Source of the DNA: Hondaea fermentalgiana
Lineage: Eukaryota > Sar > Bigyra > Thraustochytrida > Thraustochytriidae
NCBI GenBank assembly: GCA_014084085.1
Contig: NPFB01000090.1
Span: 46,188-87,371, forward strand
Direction of reading: 5' to 3'
Length of the DNA: 41,184 bases
A program made the position numbers and the translations under genes. Shown in pieces: positions 8,329 through 20,200 of the stretch (positions are counted from its first letter, which is position 1; each line of letters begins with the position of its first letter). The notes beneath the pieces were generated by a model. It saw only the letters and a list, made by a program, of their open reading frames with translations. It was not told the origin of the DNA and made no database searches.

Positions 8329-9600
8329 CCTTTTTCCCCTTTTACGCTTGGCTAGAATCGTGCTACCGCAGAAGAACAAAGGCGCGGGAAGGAATGGTTG
8401 TATGATATACTCCGTCACACGCTCCAGGAGAAGCAGCGAAATCTTTGGATAAATGCATGGATGGATGACAAAAAGACTTGCAAATGGCTCTCCTCGCGAG
8501 GGAGGCGATGGAATTGCCCTGACGCGACCCAAACACGATCCGTCGCCGTGCAAAAAGTAACTTGCAGCAGTTCTCGCTGGATGTCGCGAGGAGGCACGGT
8601 GTGGCAAGAATGGCAGTGCGCCAGCCTGGCTGGCTGATGGCTTCGTTCTTGCAAAACCGTCAAGGAGATCGCGACAATGCCTTGACAAGGTCAAGCCACT
8701 CACACTCGATTCAATTCGATGCGAGGCGAGAAAAGGTGAGCCAGTCTGCGCAGCTGCCTTTGTCGGTCGAGGTACATCGCCTGCGGTGCAGGAGATGCAA
8801 GTGAGTGCGTCTTTTATACTTCTGGCTTGCAACTGGTTTGGTTAGGTAAGGGGGGCGAGGAAGTAGCCCCATGGTGGAAAATGAATGTGACACCTTGAAC
8901 ACCACGTCGCGGCCGCCGCCGGCTTTACACGGACTCTCTCATTCGCTCTCTCTCTCGCGCGCGCGCACACACACTCGCACCGCAAGCTGGGGCCGCGACT
9001 CCGTGGCAGAAGTGCAGCGGCTGCAGAAGCCATCAAGCTTGGTCGGTGGCCCGGCGAGTGGCCGCAGAAGAACTAACTCATAACGTGCGGCCCCACGGGG
9101 TGTGCCCAAGGAAGGACGCAGCTATTGCATGCATTTCCATGGCCAATGTTCAAGTGCAAGCTCGATCTGCAGCAGCTGGCAGTGGCTAGCTGCAGTTGCG
9201 ATGCACTTCTTTATGCACAAAAGCGGCAAGGTAATGTCGATTTCGGGCAAGATCTACGTGTAAATACTGGCTGCTGTTGCTGGCTGACAGTTTGTCTGGC
9301 AATCGAGTAAAGATAAGTCCGTTAGCGAGCTCCACAACAGAAAATGGGCTCGCGCGACTTCTTCTTTCTCTTGAATTAGTGCAAGAGCAAGCGCAAGAAC
9401 TGTCTCTCTCTATACATGCCTTCAACTGCGACTCACATGCCTTCAACTACTTGCGGCCTCTGGACATCGGCAATGATCGTTGGCTGCGCTTGCAGGCAAT
9501 TGTTTCTCCGCGACCGCAGCTGCAGTTCGACGACACATCCAGTCACCTTGGTCGCTGTCGCCCGCCTCGATCGAGCACCGACCGAGTCTGCCGCACCGCT

Positions 9601-11339
9601 CCATGTTCGCGGCCGCGACCGACGTCGTCAAGGCTCAGCGCGGCGTCGTGGGCCGCAAGCTCGCCCCGTCTCCAACCAAAAATTGCAACCACGAATTCTT
9701 TTCGCGGCGCGGCCGCGCGTGGTGTTTGTCGGCGACGCCCGCACCAAGTCACCCAGGCCAAGCCAGCCATCTTGATCGAAGAGCAAGCACAGGCATGAAC
9801 AAGTTGGATGATGAATGAAAAACCAACCGCACGCGAGCGCGCGCGAGCCTGTACTTGTTTCCGCGGAGGAAGTTCCGACTCCTGCGGCGTCTTTCGCGCG
9901 ACTTTTTCGTTCATTCATTGGCCGCAATTGGCAGCAGTGCTCCTCACTGCAGGGCCCGGTCGCCTGACGCAGCCTGCAGCTGCAGTTGCTGCAGCTGCTG
10001 CTGTTGCTGGCAACTGCCGGCGTCGAACACGAGCGCTAGGTGGACGTCGATGGGCTCCGAGGTTCCTTTAATCTTTTCACGCCTGGATCCACTCGGATCT
10101 TGCGCCTGCCACAAGCTGCAGCTGCGCGAACGCGACAGTGGCGGCTAAAACATGAGCGATCCGGCGGCCTCGCCTTGGGCAAAAAAATGCGTGAACAAAT
10201 GTCTCGCCGCTCGCTGTCGCGAGTGCATCGGGCCCGCGAGGAAGCGGAGGCGAAGCCTCGAAGGATCGTGCCAAAGGGGTCGCACGGCGGCGGTGCCCTG
10301 GCGGGTTGCAAGGCGAGGGAAATCTTGGGACCCTTCCTTGGATTTGCTGTCGACAACACCCACCGGCACGGCGCGCTGCAAGGGGAGACGCTCGGCGAAG
10401 GTCGGGTAGCTCGAGCCTGTTCTCCGATTTCTCTCTCTCTCTCTCTCTCTCTGAGGCGTGGCTGAGGAGCCAGGCTCGACCAGGCTGGCTTGGCAACGCC
10501 CGAAGCCTTGACGCAACGGTTTGATGGGTACAAACGCTGGCGCCGCCGTGCCAAAACTTGTGGCTCGTTGATCTAACCCTTGCCACCAGCCAGGACGAGC
10601 CTCGGCATCAGCACCATTAGCCGGGTCGAAAGAAGCCTTGGACGTCCGAATCTCGTGAGCATTTGCAGCGGTCAAGATGATGTGACTCGCTTGGGCGCCG
10701 ACTGCGACTGTGATTAGCCCATCGTGGCTTTTGCCCTGCGCTGTGCTCGTGCTTCTCCTCCCCCGCCTCGCTTGGTCTCGCCTCGAATGTCGAGGCCGCG
10801 AGCAATATCCGCGCCGGCAGCGCCTCAGCCGCCTCCGCTGCCGATGTCGCAAGCGGAGCCCAACGGCAGCCGCCCGCGCAGTGCAGGATGGGTGCAACGA
10901 AGCCTTTTGCATCGTCGCTCTCGCGAGGACCGGCGTGGCTCAGCTGCAGCGCGCGCCCCACGCACGCGGTCTTGTCCCGGCCGCGGACGATCATGCGTCG
11001 GCCCGAAGGATGGAAGTCGTACCGGGATCGTGCCGTTCGTCCATGCCTGCCTCTTTCATAAATTAGAGGAGTGAAAGGAAAAAGCACTTCAAGGACACTC
11101 TTGGAAGACTTGAAGAGCCCCGCCCGAAATTCGAAGCTACCAGGTGGCGAGCAGAGGGCGCTGTGGGTGAGATTGTGTGGCCTCAACGGAGGCACGGAGG
11201 TGGCTTCGTGGTAGCAACTCGGAACGAGAGGCCTTGGCCGGCCGACCTCGAATGCAGTGAGGGCGCCGCGAGAGAGACCCTGTCATTAATATCGCGAACG
11301 CGCGACGGACCAGGCCAAAGAGGATGAGAATGTTAAAAG
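9601..11339. other. Gene desert, second part
   Basis: GC-rich, with CTGCAG/CAGCTG runs near 9970-10010 and a (CT)11 tract at 10431. An ATG at 9603 opens a frame whose first 25 codons look protein-like and well biased, but it soon becomes low complexity and stops at 9818 with no recognisable product. I regard it as unproven. Confidence 0.4.
10431..10452. repeat. (CT)11 dinucleotide repeat
   Basis: Eleven perfect CT units. Confidence 0.9.
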
Positions 11340-12090
11340 GCCCCGTCACGAATTGCTGGCTATTTCTGCAAGTTTATGTTGGGCGTTCGACCGTGCTGTT
11401 GCTTGTTATACATTTGCTCTGATTAGAAAATTAGAAAACTGAAAGCGCAGTGCCGATGCTTGCGCTGCATTGTATCTACGGATCAAGTGAGGTGAAGGCG
11501 CAAGAGGGAGAAAACATTGCACAAGCGAGACGCAAAGTATAGCAGCAATAAGTCTCAAAAGCGTCCTTTGGCGCTCCAGTTTCTTCTGAGACGACAGAAA
11601 TTTTTCTATTCATGAACAACGCAAATATTAGGGGAAACACGCCAAATAGCGACCCAGGGCTGGACAATACGCGCGCCAATCGGTGTTCTACGTGGCACGC
11701 GCACTGCACTAGCTTTTGAAGCGATTCGAGTTCATGGTCAGTGAGAAGTTTGAATGCATTTGTTCTTTTCTGTTTCCGGTGACACTCGGCAGCCCAAACA
11801 CTCTTGCAGCCATTTTGGTTGCAAGAGCTTGATTTTGACCTTGTCTTTGCTGTTCGAAAGCGGGCACGGGACTCGGTCAAACGGAGAATTTGAAAATAAA
11901 ATGATCATTGGGACCTGGCATTTGGAAAATTTGGGTTTAAAATTCGGATGCGGAGCGAATGCCAGGATGGGTCTAGTGGAAGCGGTGTCGGATGAGCTCG
12001 ACTGGTTCATTCATTGAACCCCGACCTGTACCAAAACTCCCGATCGTGTCCATGTCAGACGGGCCAATAAATGAAGTTATATCAACTTTT
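11340..12090. other. AT-richer island within the desert; possible decayed coding sequence
   Basis: This 750-bp stretch is visibly richer in A and T than the desert around it and has no simple repeats. On the minus strand a frame from ATG at 12010 runs to 11738, and an overlapping frame continues to 11476. Together they read like one protein-like stretch broken by a shift, but neither half resembles a family I know. It could be a degenerate gene, a transposon relic or an ordinary AT-rich spacer. No function is assigned. Confidence 0.3.
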
Positions 12091-13740
12091 GCTCTCATGC
12101 CATGGGTCGAGCTTTGGATCGCGAAAAGCAGTTTTCAAGCTCCGGATCCGCCTCCGCTGTTGCTAATGCCGCTGCCGCCTGCTGCATGCACACTGCTTCG
12201 AGCGAATCAATCGAAAAGTAGTCCCCCACAACCGCCACGATCTGCATTTTGATCTGATGAGCCACGTCAAGATGCAACGGGCGTGCTGGAGCGGCAAGTG
12301 CAGCATCTTCCTTCTGGGCAGCTGCCGCAGATCGCGGAGCCAAGGAGATGAGCCCCGCACGCTCCGTGTACTGTTGAGGTGCTCTATGTCCTTGGTGGGT
12401 TGCTCGATCGGAGCCTCGCCTCGCCGCTCGAAACGGCAACCTTTAACCTCACATCAGGCCGGCGAATTCGCGGAAGTGTCTCCGCCCGAGCCCGAGGAGC
12501 CATCTACTTTGGAGGGACCGGACGTGAGTCCGGTCGGGCGCGGCCGGCGACTCGATTCCTGCTGCGGTGCATACTTTCTACACCGCCGTGCATTTCTTGT
12601 TGCCCACAAGGGAGTAGCAGAGCGTCGCCCTGCCATGGTTGGCCAACCAACCAGCAGCCAGATGCATGTTAACAAAAGCTGCTTGTCGTGTCGCTGGTGT
12701 TGGCGAACGAACTCTTTCCCGGCGCGACGCAAGCCTGTACTCGCGCGGAGCTCCATGCCGCGTCGCATGGCGTCGCAGGCCATGAGACTTCGGCGAGCGC
12801 TCGATCGGTCGATCAAGCAAGACATCATCAGGGTGGGTGCCGGTAGATGGACGGACACGCATGCACGGATGAATGAACAAGGGATGGATGGATGGATGGA
12901 TGGATGGATGCTAGAGCGACGTACAGTAAGTGGCTGACCAGCCGGTCTGCATCTGGCGAAGGCACGAAGGGCCTCGGACCGCTCGGGACCTCCCTCCCGG
13001 CGCGAGGAGGTGCTGCAGCGAGCGCCACGCGATCGAATCTAGCGAGCGGACCAAGCGCGGCGCATCGCCACGAGCCTGGCCGTAGGCAGCGTCGCCATGG
13101 TCGCTAAATGCGTCGCCGCACGCTCTGATCGCATCGGTCCATTTGTTCGAGGTCGACGTTGCTGATGCCGATGATGCTCGCGCTGGAGCTGATGTGCAAG
13201 GAAGGATTGATTGCTGCAACAGTAAGAACGAGGAGCACGAGGCGGCCCTTGGCCTCATTTTGAAGGAAAGAAAGAAGGCAAGGTGAAGGAAAAAGTAAGA
13301 AAGCAAGCTCGGACTTGCCGGTTCGGCCGCCGCCCGCGGCAGCGAACAGCCTGTCGACCTGCGCGGGCCAGCCGGGGCCGCTGGACACGCGGGCCACAGC
13401 CACGCGGCGCATCACCCGCTCCCCGTGTAGGAGGAGGAGAAGGAGGAGCAGCGGAAGAGGACAAGTGGAGAAAACGCCAGCTGTAGGAGAGAGCGTGTAG
13501 AGCGCGTGTCGCGCCTTGATTTGTCCTGCTTCTCGTCTCACGCCGGCCGTGGCGGGCGAGAACGAGTAAAGGAAGTGATATCGACATTTGAAGACCGCCA
13601 AGGGGAGGAATCGGAAGCAGCCTGCCCCCGCCTTCCTCCGAGCCTTCCTTCCTTGCTTCCTTCCCTCCTTCCTTCGCTCCTTGCCATCGGCTATTTATTA
13701 TACCTCGGCATCAATGAAGGTAAATGAATGATTCCAAATT
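12091..13740. other. Gene desert, third part, with a possible internal exon
   Basis: GC-rich sequence with a (GGAT)7 repeat and CTTC runs. A 66-bp open segment at 12458-12523 on the plus strand is bounded by an acceptor-like CATCAG and a donor-like GTGAGT. On the minus strand, a protein-like frame ends at 12095 with a Met-Ala stop context. These signals conflict in strand and I could not join them into a gene. Confidence 0.35.
12882..12910. repeat. (GGAT)7 microsatellite
   Basis: Seven tandem GGAT units ending just before GCTAG. Confidence 0.9.
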
Positions 13741-15069
13741 TATAGTAGAATCAATCCATCGCGTGAACCGGCAACCGTATGTCGTTGCGTTGCTTGCCTC
13801 GTCATCTTTTGCATGAGCTTCCCTTCGGGACTCGTGGCTCGTGTTCCCTGTCTTGTGGCCGAGAGTATCTTGGCCGGTTTGCTGGCCGCAGCCGCTGTCT
13901 GGCGACCGTACTGACTTGCGCCGTGAAGAGCCATGCTGCGTGGCGCGGGCTGCGGCTCGAGAGCAACTTGCTCACTCGCGCGCCTGCGCGGCCAGCGATC
14001 GGACGCCGGTGTCGACCACTGCGAGGCGTGGCACGCTCGCTCGTGAGTACGCACGCACGCAGCTTTACAAGGCCGCCTTCGTATCCGCAGGCGCCTTCTA
14101 CGCGAGGCCTAGACAGACATGAGCCATTTATCATCACCGCGAGCGCCTCCATTGCCGTGCCGGCGCCTCCACTGCCGTGCCGGCGCCTCCGGAGCTATCG
14201 GTACGGCCTTCCCGGGGAAATCGTGTAGCGTGCTAGCGTGCGCCCGTGTACAAGCTTGCTAGCCTGCGTGCGAGTGAGTGTGCAGGCGCCTTGCCCCAAG
14301 ACCACGCGACGCGACACAAATGGCGGTGCGCGCAGACTTGGGGGCGGAGCCTACATGCTACCCCGACAGCTTCGCCACCGACCAATGAAAGAAAGGAAAG
14401 CGCCGCTGCTGCACGAAAACCTTCCCTTCGCCATTGGTCCTCGTTGTCGCAGCTGGCCGCTGGACAATTCCTCGATGCCAACGATGGCCAGTGCGTCGGA
14501 ACGCGCTCCAACGCCGCGTAGGTTGCTGCCAAATCGAATTGACAGCGACCAATGCTTGCAATAGCTAGCTGCGGCAGCTGCAGCTGCAGCTGACAGCGCC
14601 GGCAAGAGATTTGGTCCGAGCGATCTCTCGATCTCTTCTTCCTGAAGAACACTTTCTTTTCCCCAGCGCCGGTGTGGGGGCCCGCCACGCCGGACTCACC
14701 TCACCTCTATCTCACTATCAGTGCAGGCGCACACACTCGCACACGCGCTCTCCCCGCGCCACCGTGCCTGTACCACAGAAGGCAGGGGCCTCCGCGATCC
14801 GAGACGCTGCGGCGATCATCGAGCAGCTGCAGCTGCAGCTACTGCTAGGCCTGCTGCTGCTGCATCGGGTTGAGCTGGCCGCATCAGCCACAGCAGCGCG
14901 GGAGTCGCCGGTGGCGGATGAGGAGGAGCACAAATGCTTTGAAGATCTTCTTGTCCTGCTGCCTTGGGGTTTCTTCGTTTTCTAACGTCTGAGCTGGTGC
15001 GGTGGCGGGGGAGCGGCCAATCCGGTGCGCGCGATCTTTCACGACGACGACGACGAACGTCGGTTGGCC

Positions 15070-15107
15070 GCAGCAGGAGCAGCAGGAGCAGCAGCAGCAG
15101 CAGCAGA
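15070..15107. repeat. Imperfect (CAG)n trinucleotide repeat
   Basis: Runs of CAG interrupted by GAG, open in several frames. No gene contains it. Confidence 0.8.
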
Positions 15108-15560
15108 GGAGAACGACGAGGGAAGGGGGAGGAAGCACGAGCTGCGGCGAAAGAGGGAGGGGCCCGCTGTCGCGTGCGAGTGTGCGTATGTAGGCTGCGG
15201 TCGTCCGAGTCCGTGCGTTGCGAGGGGGGCTTGCTGTGCGTCCCTGGCGGCGTTGCGCATCGAGTGGAGGACGAGGGAGTTAAGGGAGGATGCTCTCGCT
15301 CGCTCGCTCGCTCGTTTTCCGGCCGCTACCGCTGCCGCCCCGGGCTTTGTTCGAAGTAACAGTAAAAAAAGGGGGGGAAGAAGACGGAATTGGCGGGTGG
15401 GCGGAGGTTGAATGGGGCCGCTTCTGTACTCCTCTCCTCCTCAAGTGGAAGAAGCAGCTGGAGACGAATGCTATTGCGGCGCTCTGCAAGCGGCGATCGA
15501 TCTAATTTTCTCCAATGACCATTTCTTATTATCAACCTCATTTCGATCCTTGTCATTCTA

Positions 15561-15626
15561 TTTTTTCTTTTCTTTCCTCTCCTCTCCTTTCCTTTCCTTT
15601 CCTTCCTTCCTCCCCTCCTTCCTTCC
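15561..15626. repeat. 66-nt pure polypyrimidine tract
   Basis: Only C and T for 66 consecutive bases, moving from T-rich to CCTT repeats. A mirror-like purine/pyrimidine strand asymmetry of this length can form triplex DNA. It could also be the 3' tract of an unrecognised intron. Confidence 0.85.
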
Positions 15627-16130
15627 ATCTTCCCTTCCTTGTTTCTATCCCTCTTCCGTTCTGGCAGCGAGCCAGGCGGCTTCTTTACATTCATGATTGC
15701 CAGGGGCCCACTCCATTCCATCGCATTTCCTTGTTTTCTTTCGATTTCGAGTTGGCTCCCAGAATATCGAGTGTGCCCAGCCAATCACTTGCAAGTCTTC
15801 CTTCCTTCCCTCCGTCGCCCCTCCCGACTGACGCTGGCGCTGCGCTGCGCTGCGGACGCGGAGGCCTCCGATCTCCACAGAAAGTGAGCAAGACTGCCTG
15901 GCTGGTTGGCTGGCTGCCTGATTGATGCTGGCATATGCAAGGCGCCTGCCAGATCCTTTGGACATCCGGACCTTGAGACCTCGGACTGACTGCGGACCCG
16001 ACTCGACGCTGAGACGCCGACGGCGGCCGCAGGCTCTGCAGGAGCCTGCATGCCCGGTCTGCGTGCGTGCGCTGTGCAAGAAAGCGTCGCGCGAGTTCAT
16101 CGCAAGGTGGCCGAGAAAGCGCCACGAGAG

Positions 16131-16155
16131 AGGCGAGGCGAGGCGAGGCGAGGCG
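16131..16155. repeat. (AGGCG)5 repeat
   Basis: Five tandem AGGCG units followed by a G run. Confidence 0.85.
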
Positions 16156-16335
16156 GGGGCGGGGCAACTCGAGGTGAGAAAACGTAGTGACCAACCAACC
16201 AATTCCATCCAGGCTCGTCTTTTTCGCGCTGCACCAGCAACACTACGGCCCCAGCAGCAGCCAGCCACGCGAGCCAAGAAAGCAAGTGCGGCGGCCCCAG
16301 CCACCGAGCTCAGCTGAGCTGGGCCGCAGCCGACT

Positions 16336-16395
16336 CTCGAGGTGACTTGAGTTGAGCTTGAGCTGGAGCTTGAGCTTGACCTCGAGTTTGTGCTT
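16336..16395. repeat. Imperfect GAGCTT/GAGTTG hexamer repeat
   Basis: A series of TTGAGC-like hexamers with substitutions; one side of the unit resembles the GAGCTC-based repeat near 5.1 kb. Confidence 0.55.
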
Positions 16396-16690
16396 GAACT
16401 CACAGTGGGCTAGCTAGTTCGCTAGCTATACCTGGCCAACGAAGGGGGGCCTGCCGCCTGCAGATACTCTGGCGAGCCCGCATGCGAAGTGGCAGCTTCA
16501 AGCTTCGCCGCCACGTCTGCACGAGCCTCCACGCGCTGCTTCGGGCAGCAGCTACCGCGCGCTATGTCTGATCTGCGCTGCTTTGTCATCATGATGCTGG
16601 CGAGGGCCTCTGTTCTTTCTCTCTCCGTTTGTCTGTTTTGATTGATGGCTTTTGGTCGTTTCAAAACTTTTTAGTTTTCGAGTGATTACG

Positions 16691-16722
16691 TTTTCCTTTC
16701 TTTCTTTCTTTCTTTCTTTCCT
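16691..16722. repeat. (CTTT)n pyrimidine microsatellite
   Basis: About seven CTTT units immediately before the acceptor-like GCCGCAG at 16725-16731. Confidence 0.9.
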
Positions 16723-16998
16723 TCGCCGCAGCCGCGAGCCCGGCCAGCGGCGGCGCAGGCAAAACCCAAACAGTGTCGCGCATCCATCGCGTCCGCCTTC
16801 GAAGCCTCGGCGGGTTTATCTACGCTTCGAGAGCCGTCTCCGGCCAGCAAGCGAGCGAGGTAAGTGTCGCGTCTCGCAGAGGCGAAGAGGAATGGAGTGA
16901 AGGGGAGCGAAGAGGAGAGGCGAGGAGAGAAGTCGAGCCAGCCCAGCCCGGCCAAGGCAAGGCCAGCCCAAACAAATACAGCCTCGCATCAAACATAC

Positions 16999-17025
16999 AT
17001 GCATGCATGCATTGCATGCATGCAT
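16999..17025. repeat. ATGC inverted repeat
   Basis: Two 13-nt arms of alternating ATGC (16999-17011 and 17013-17025) are exact reverse complements around a single central T. This allows hairpin or cruciform formation. Confidence 0.8.
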
Positions 17026-17225
17026 AGCATACCTACCGAGCCGTGGAGCTCGCTTCGATTGGAGCCCCAGGCCGCCCTGGGCAGCTTCGCAGCCAGCCAC
17101 CCGAGCCGGCACCCAGGCTCGGCTGCGGCCACCCCACGTTGGCGCGGCCGCGCCGCCCTTGATTCCTTTCTGTCCTTCACTTCAGGCACGCGCGGCCGCC
17201 ACTCGAAGCGAGCGAGCCTCAGCGC

Positions 17226-17249
17226 GTGAGTGAGTGAGTGAGTGAGTGA
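17226..17249. repeat. (GTGA)6 microsatellite
   Basis: Six tandem GTGA units. Each contains a GTGAGT donor-like word, which makes splice prediction here unreliable. Confidence 0.9.
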
Positions 17250-20200
17250 CGATGTGACGTTTTCGACGGCGACGAGCACCAAGCGCACCGCATCACAAGC
17301 GTCATCGGGATGGTGATCGCGGTGATGATCGATGGCGAAGATGACTGCGCGAGTGGAGCCGCGGGGAGCGGTGGCACGGGGGAGCCAAGCGAGCAAGGCA
17401 AGGCAAGACAAAGCAAGGCATCATTCAATCGATCGAGCGATCGATGGAACGATCGTGGTCTGGCATTGTCTTGTCTGGTCTTGTCTTGTCTTGTCGCATT
17501 TCCATGGCCGCGCCACTCGCCATGAACACGGCGCGAGGCTGGAAGCAAGAAGCCTTGGCTTATGTCGACCTCTGTGGCGTCCTGGCGATGGCCCGGTGCT
17601 CGTGTCTCGGTGGGTTGGTTGGTGGGTGGGTGTCAAGGCTCTCTCGTTCCCTCGTCGGGGACGTCAAGACTGGGCGCGTCAAGCAGAATGTTGCTCTTCG
17701 TCACGCCAGGAACGAAAAGAGAGTTTCCTCCCGAGGACCCCATCCAGCACAGTTAGCCCCGCCGCCGACGACGATGATGACGAGGATGACCGTGAAAGAT
17801 GGAGACGGACCACCCACTCGAGAGAACATATCCGTCCGAGCCAGGGTCGAAGGAGAGACGGCGCAGGACGCAGCCAGGCTTCGCGCCAGGCGTCCCGGAC
17901 ACCCAGCACCCGCGCAAGAGCATCCCGGCCTCGTGCGAACGCGCACGGCGTGTCCTGGCGTGGCGTGGCGTGCTGAGTGAGTGGGTGCGTCAGCGAGCGA
18001 GCGCGCGTGCGCAAAGCGAACCAGTGAGGGTGCGCGGGCCTACCAGTGTGCGCACGCACACCTGGTACACACATCCATGTGTCCGCGGGGACTGCACACA
18101 CCAGGGTCCCCGCGCGTCTTGGGCTGCCTGCCTGTCAGGGCCGGTTCGCCATGCACCGCCGGCACGCGCCGCGGGACGCGATCGTGGTTGCGAAAAAGGG
18201 AGCCGTCGTGGCGTTCTCGCCTCCGCGCGGGCAATTTCGCACGGCGTTTTGGCGACGCAGTCGCGGCCAGCGAGTGCACGCGGGAGGCGCCAATGCACGT
18301 CGGCGGCAACATCGTCGACGGCTCTCTCTCCTCCTCGGTCCCGGTCTCCTGCCTGACCTATCATGTCAATTCAATCCAGGCCTGCGCCCCGTCGCGGGCC
18401 GGTTCGAAAGGAGGCCGGCGATGAAACGCGCAAGGCAAGGCAAGGCAACGAGAGCGCCACGAAGAAGAGCTGGAGTCGTTGCGGTTTCTTGGCTGGTTGG
18501 TTGGTTGGTCGCACCCCGTAAGAGCGCGGGAAAGCAAGCTAGCAAGCGAGCGGGCGGGGAGGACAGTGGGCTTGCGCAAGGCGCGAGCATGGCGTCCGCC
18601 GTTCTGTCGCCCCTTGTACATACATCTCGTGCGAGCGTGCATTTGGTTGCGATTGATCCACCCATCGACCGACCGATCGACCCGACGTTGCGACCGAGCG
18701 AGGCAGACGTGGACGCAAGCTGGCAGGCCAAGGTCGCTCGAAAGCCCGCAAGATTTGGGCTCGCATATCGCAAGTCGATTGTCGCACGTCGCTGGTCTCG
18801 ACGGGTAGCTAGCTCGCTTTGCGCGCATACGTTCGAATGATCAATCGGTCGAACAGAACATGGCGAGCTTCAAACGTTCGAGCGAGGCTGGACTGGAGCG
18901 CCCCGGCCCACTCGCGGTGCCTGCAGAGAAAGCGCGTCGAGCTCCCGGCCGCGCGGAGAACAGACGCGGGGTCAAGCCTGGCTTCGTTTGCACCGGAGAG
19001 AGGCCGGCCGGCGGAGCTCACCCTGGCCGCGCGTGCCGGCCGGTGCGAGGATGCGAGCGTGCATGCGAGAGCGAGAAACGAGGCTCGAAGAAGAGGGAGA
19101 GCCGGTGTCCCAGGGAAATAAAGGCGAGCAGGCAACGGTGTTTAGCGAGCGCGCCAAAGCCTCCGCGACGACGGCGTCGCCCCGCCGCCGGCAGCAGGCA
19201 TTGAGGCAGGCAAGCAAGCAGGCGCGAGAGTCGCCAGCGAATCAGCCAGCCCATCAGAGTCGCCTGCGCGGTCCAGTCAGTCCCTGGAGCGCGGCGGGGG
19301 CGGGGGCGACCGCCGGGGCGCCCTCACGAGGCGGGGTGGGCGCGGCCGCTGCACCCAGCTGGCTGGCTGTCCTGAACGGCTGTGGGAAGGCGGGACCTCG
19401 GTGCGGGGCGGGCTGCGGTAGGGCGCGGCGAGGAGCCTGGATGGGCTGTGGGTACCGCGGTCAAGGGTGCGGGGCGGCGGCGAAACGAGTAACTTGAGCT
19501 GGAAGAAAGAAAGCCGCAGTGCAGCGAGCAAAACTAACAGACAACCAACGACATGCGCACCGTCCTGGCGTGCGCAGCCGCCCAGAAAGAACAATCAGCA
19601 CAGGCACGAGCACGAGCAACCAACTGCAAGCAAGCAAAGCATCGCGAGGCAAGTCGATCCCAGCGTAGCGCGCTGCTCGCGGCCATACCGCCGCGGCCGG
19701 GCTGGCGGATCGAGTTTGGGTGCTCAGCGCATTGCAGCGCGACGCAGACGCAGACGCAGACGTGCGGGAAGCACGCGCGGACGGAGGAATTTTGCGCGAG
19801 TGAGAGGAGCGGAAAAGGAAGAAAGAACCGCGGTGTCCAGAGAGAGAGAGAGAAAAAAAAAAGGAGCGCAGGACGCGCCCGGAAAACGGGGAAATAAAGT
19901 ACTTGAAGCAACTCGTGACCTGGTTGGAGCCGCGTGTTGGTGCAGGCCAGCAGCAGCTGCAGAGCGCGAGCCTGGGTGCCCCGGACGTCTGGTTCCGTGC
20001 TTTCGTGCGTGCAGGCTTCCTTCAAGCGGCGCGAGCGCACGAGTGCGGAGTCAGGAACACGAAGGGAGAGAAGCAAAGCAGCAGAGGCGACAAAGCTGAG
20101 AAAAGCCCCGCGCGACGCACCGCGTGCTCATTCATTTCTTCGGCCACCCATCCATACGTCCAATCGGTTGGTCTCTCGGTCGATCGATCCCGCTGCATTC

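Larger units (their letters stand above)
7321..9600. other. Gene desert, left part: kinase upstream region and simple repeats
   Basis: GC-rich sequence upstream of the kinase gene with several microsatellites (listed separately). Long open frames cross it on both strands, the longest about 500 codons at 7333-8832 on the minus strand. They translate into Arg/Pro/Ser-rich, low-complexity peptides and are explained by the high GC content. A strong donor-like AAG/GTGAGC occurs near 8735 and CAA/GTGAGT near 8800, so unrecognised exons or 5' UTR exons are possible. No gene is supported. Confidence 0.45.
13741..16640. other. Gene desert, fourth part
   Basis: GC-rich spacer with a (CAG)n run near 15070, a 66-nt pure pyrimidine tract at 15561, an AGGCG repeat at 16131 and an imperfect GAGCTT repeat at about 16336-16395. 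Open frames on both strands are compositional. I see no gene. Confidence 0.4.

Noticed and set aside
7333..8832. A 499-codon open frame on the minus strand
   Set aside because: It crosses several microsatellites, has Arg/Pro/Ser low complexity and no family resemblance. GC-rich sequence with few stop codons explains it.
9603..9818. Protein-like ATG frame beginning MFAAATDVVK
   Set aside because: The first 25 codons look plausible, but the rest is low complexity and no splice partner or family could be found. It is mentioned only in the desert description.
10145..10912. A 255-codon minus-strand frame in the desert
   Set aside because: The peptide is Arg-rich low complexity and includes a translated CT repeat (Arg-Glu run). 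There is no coding evidence.
18046..18840. A 264-codon plus-strand frame in the desert
   Set aside because: Compositional open frame with no domain, and frames on the other strand are equally open.
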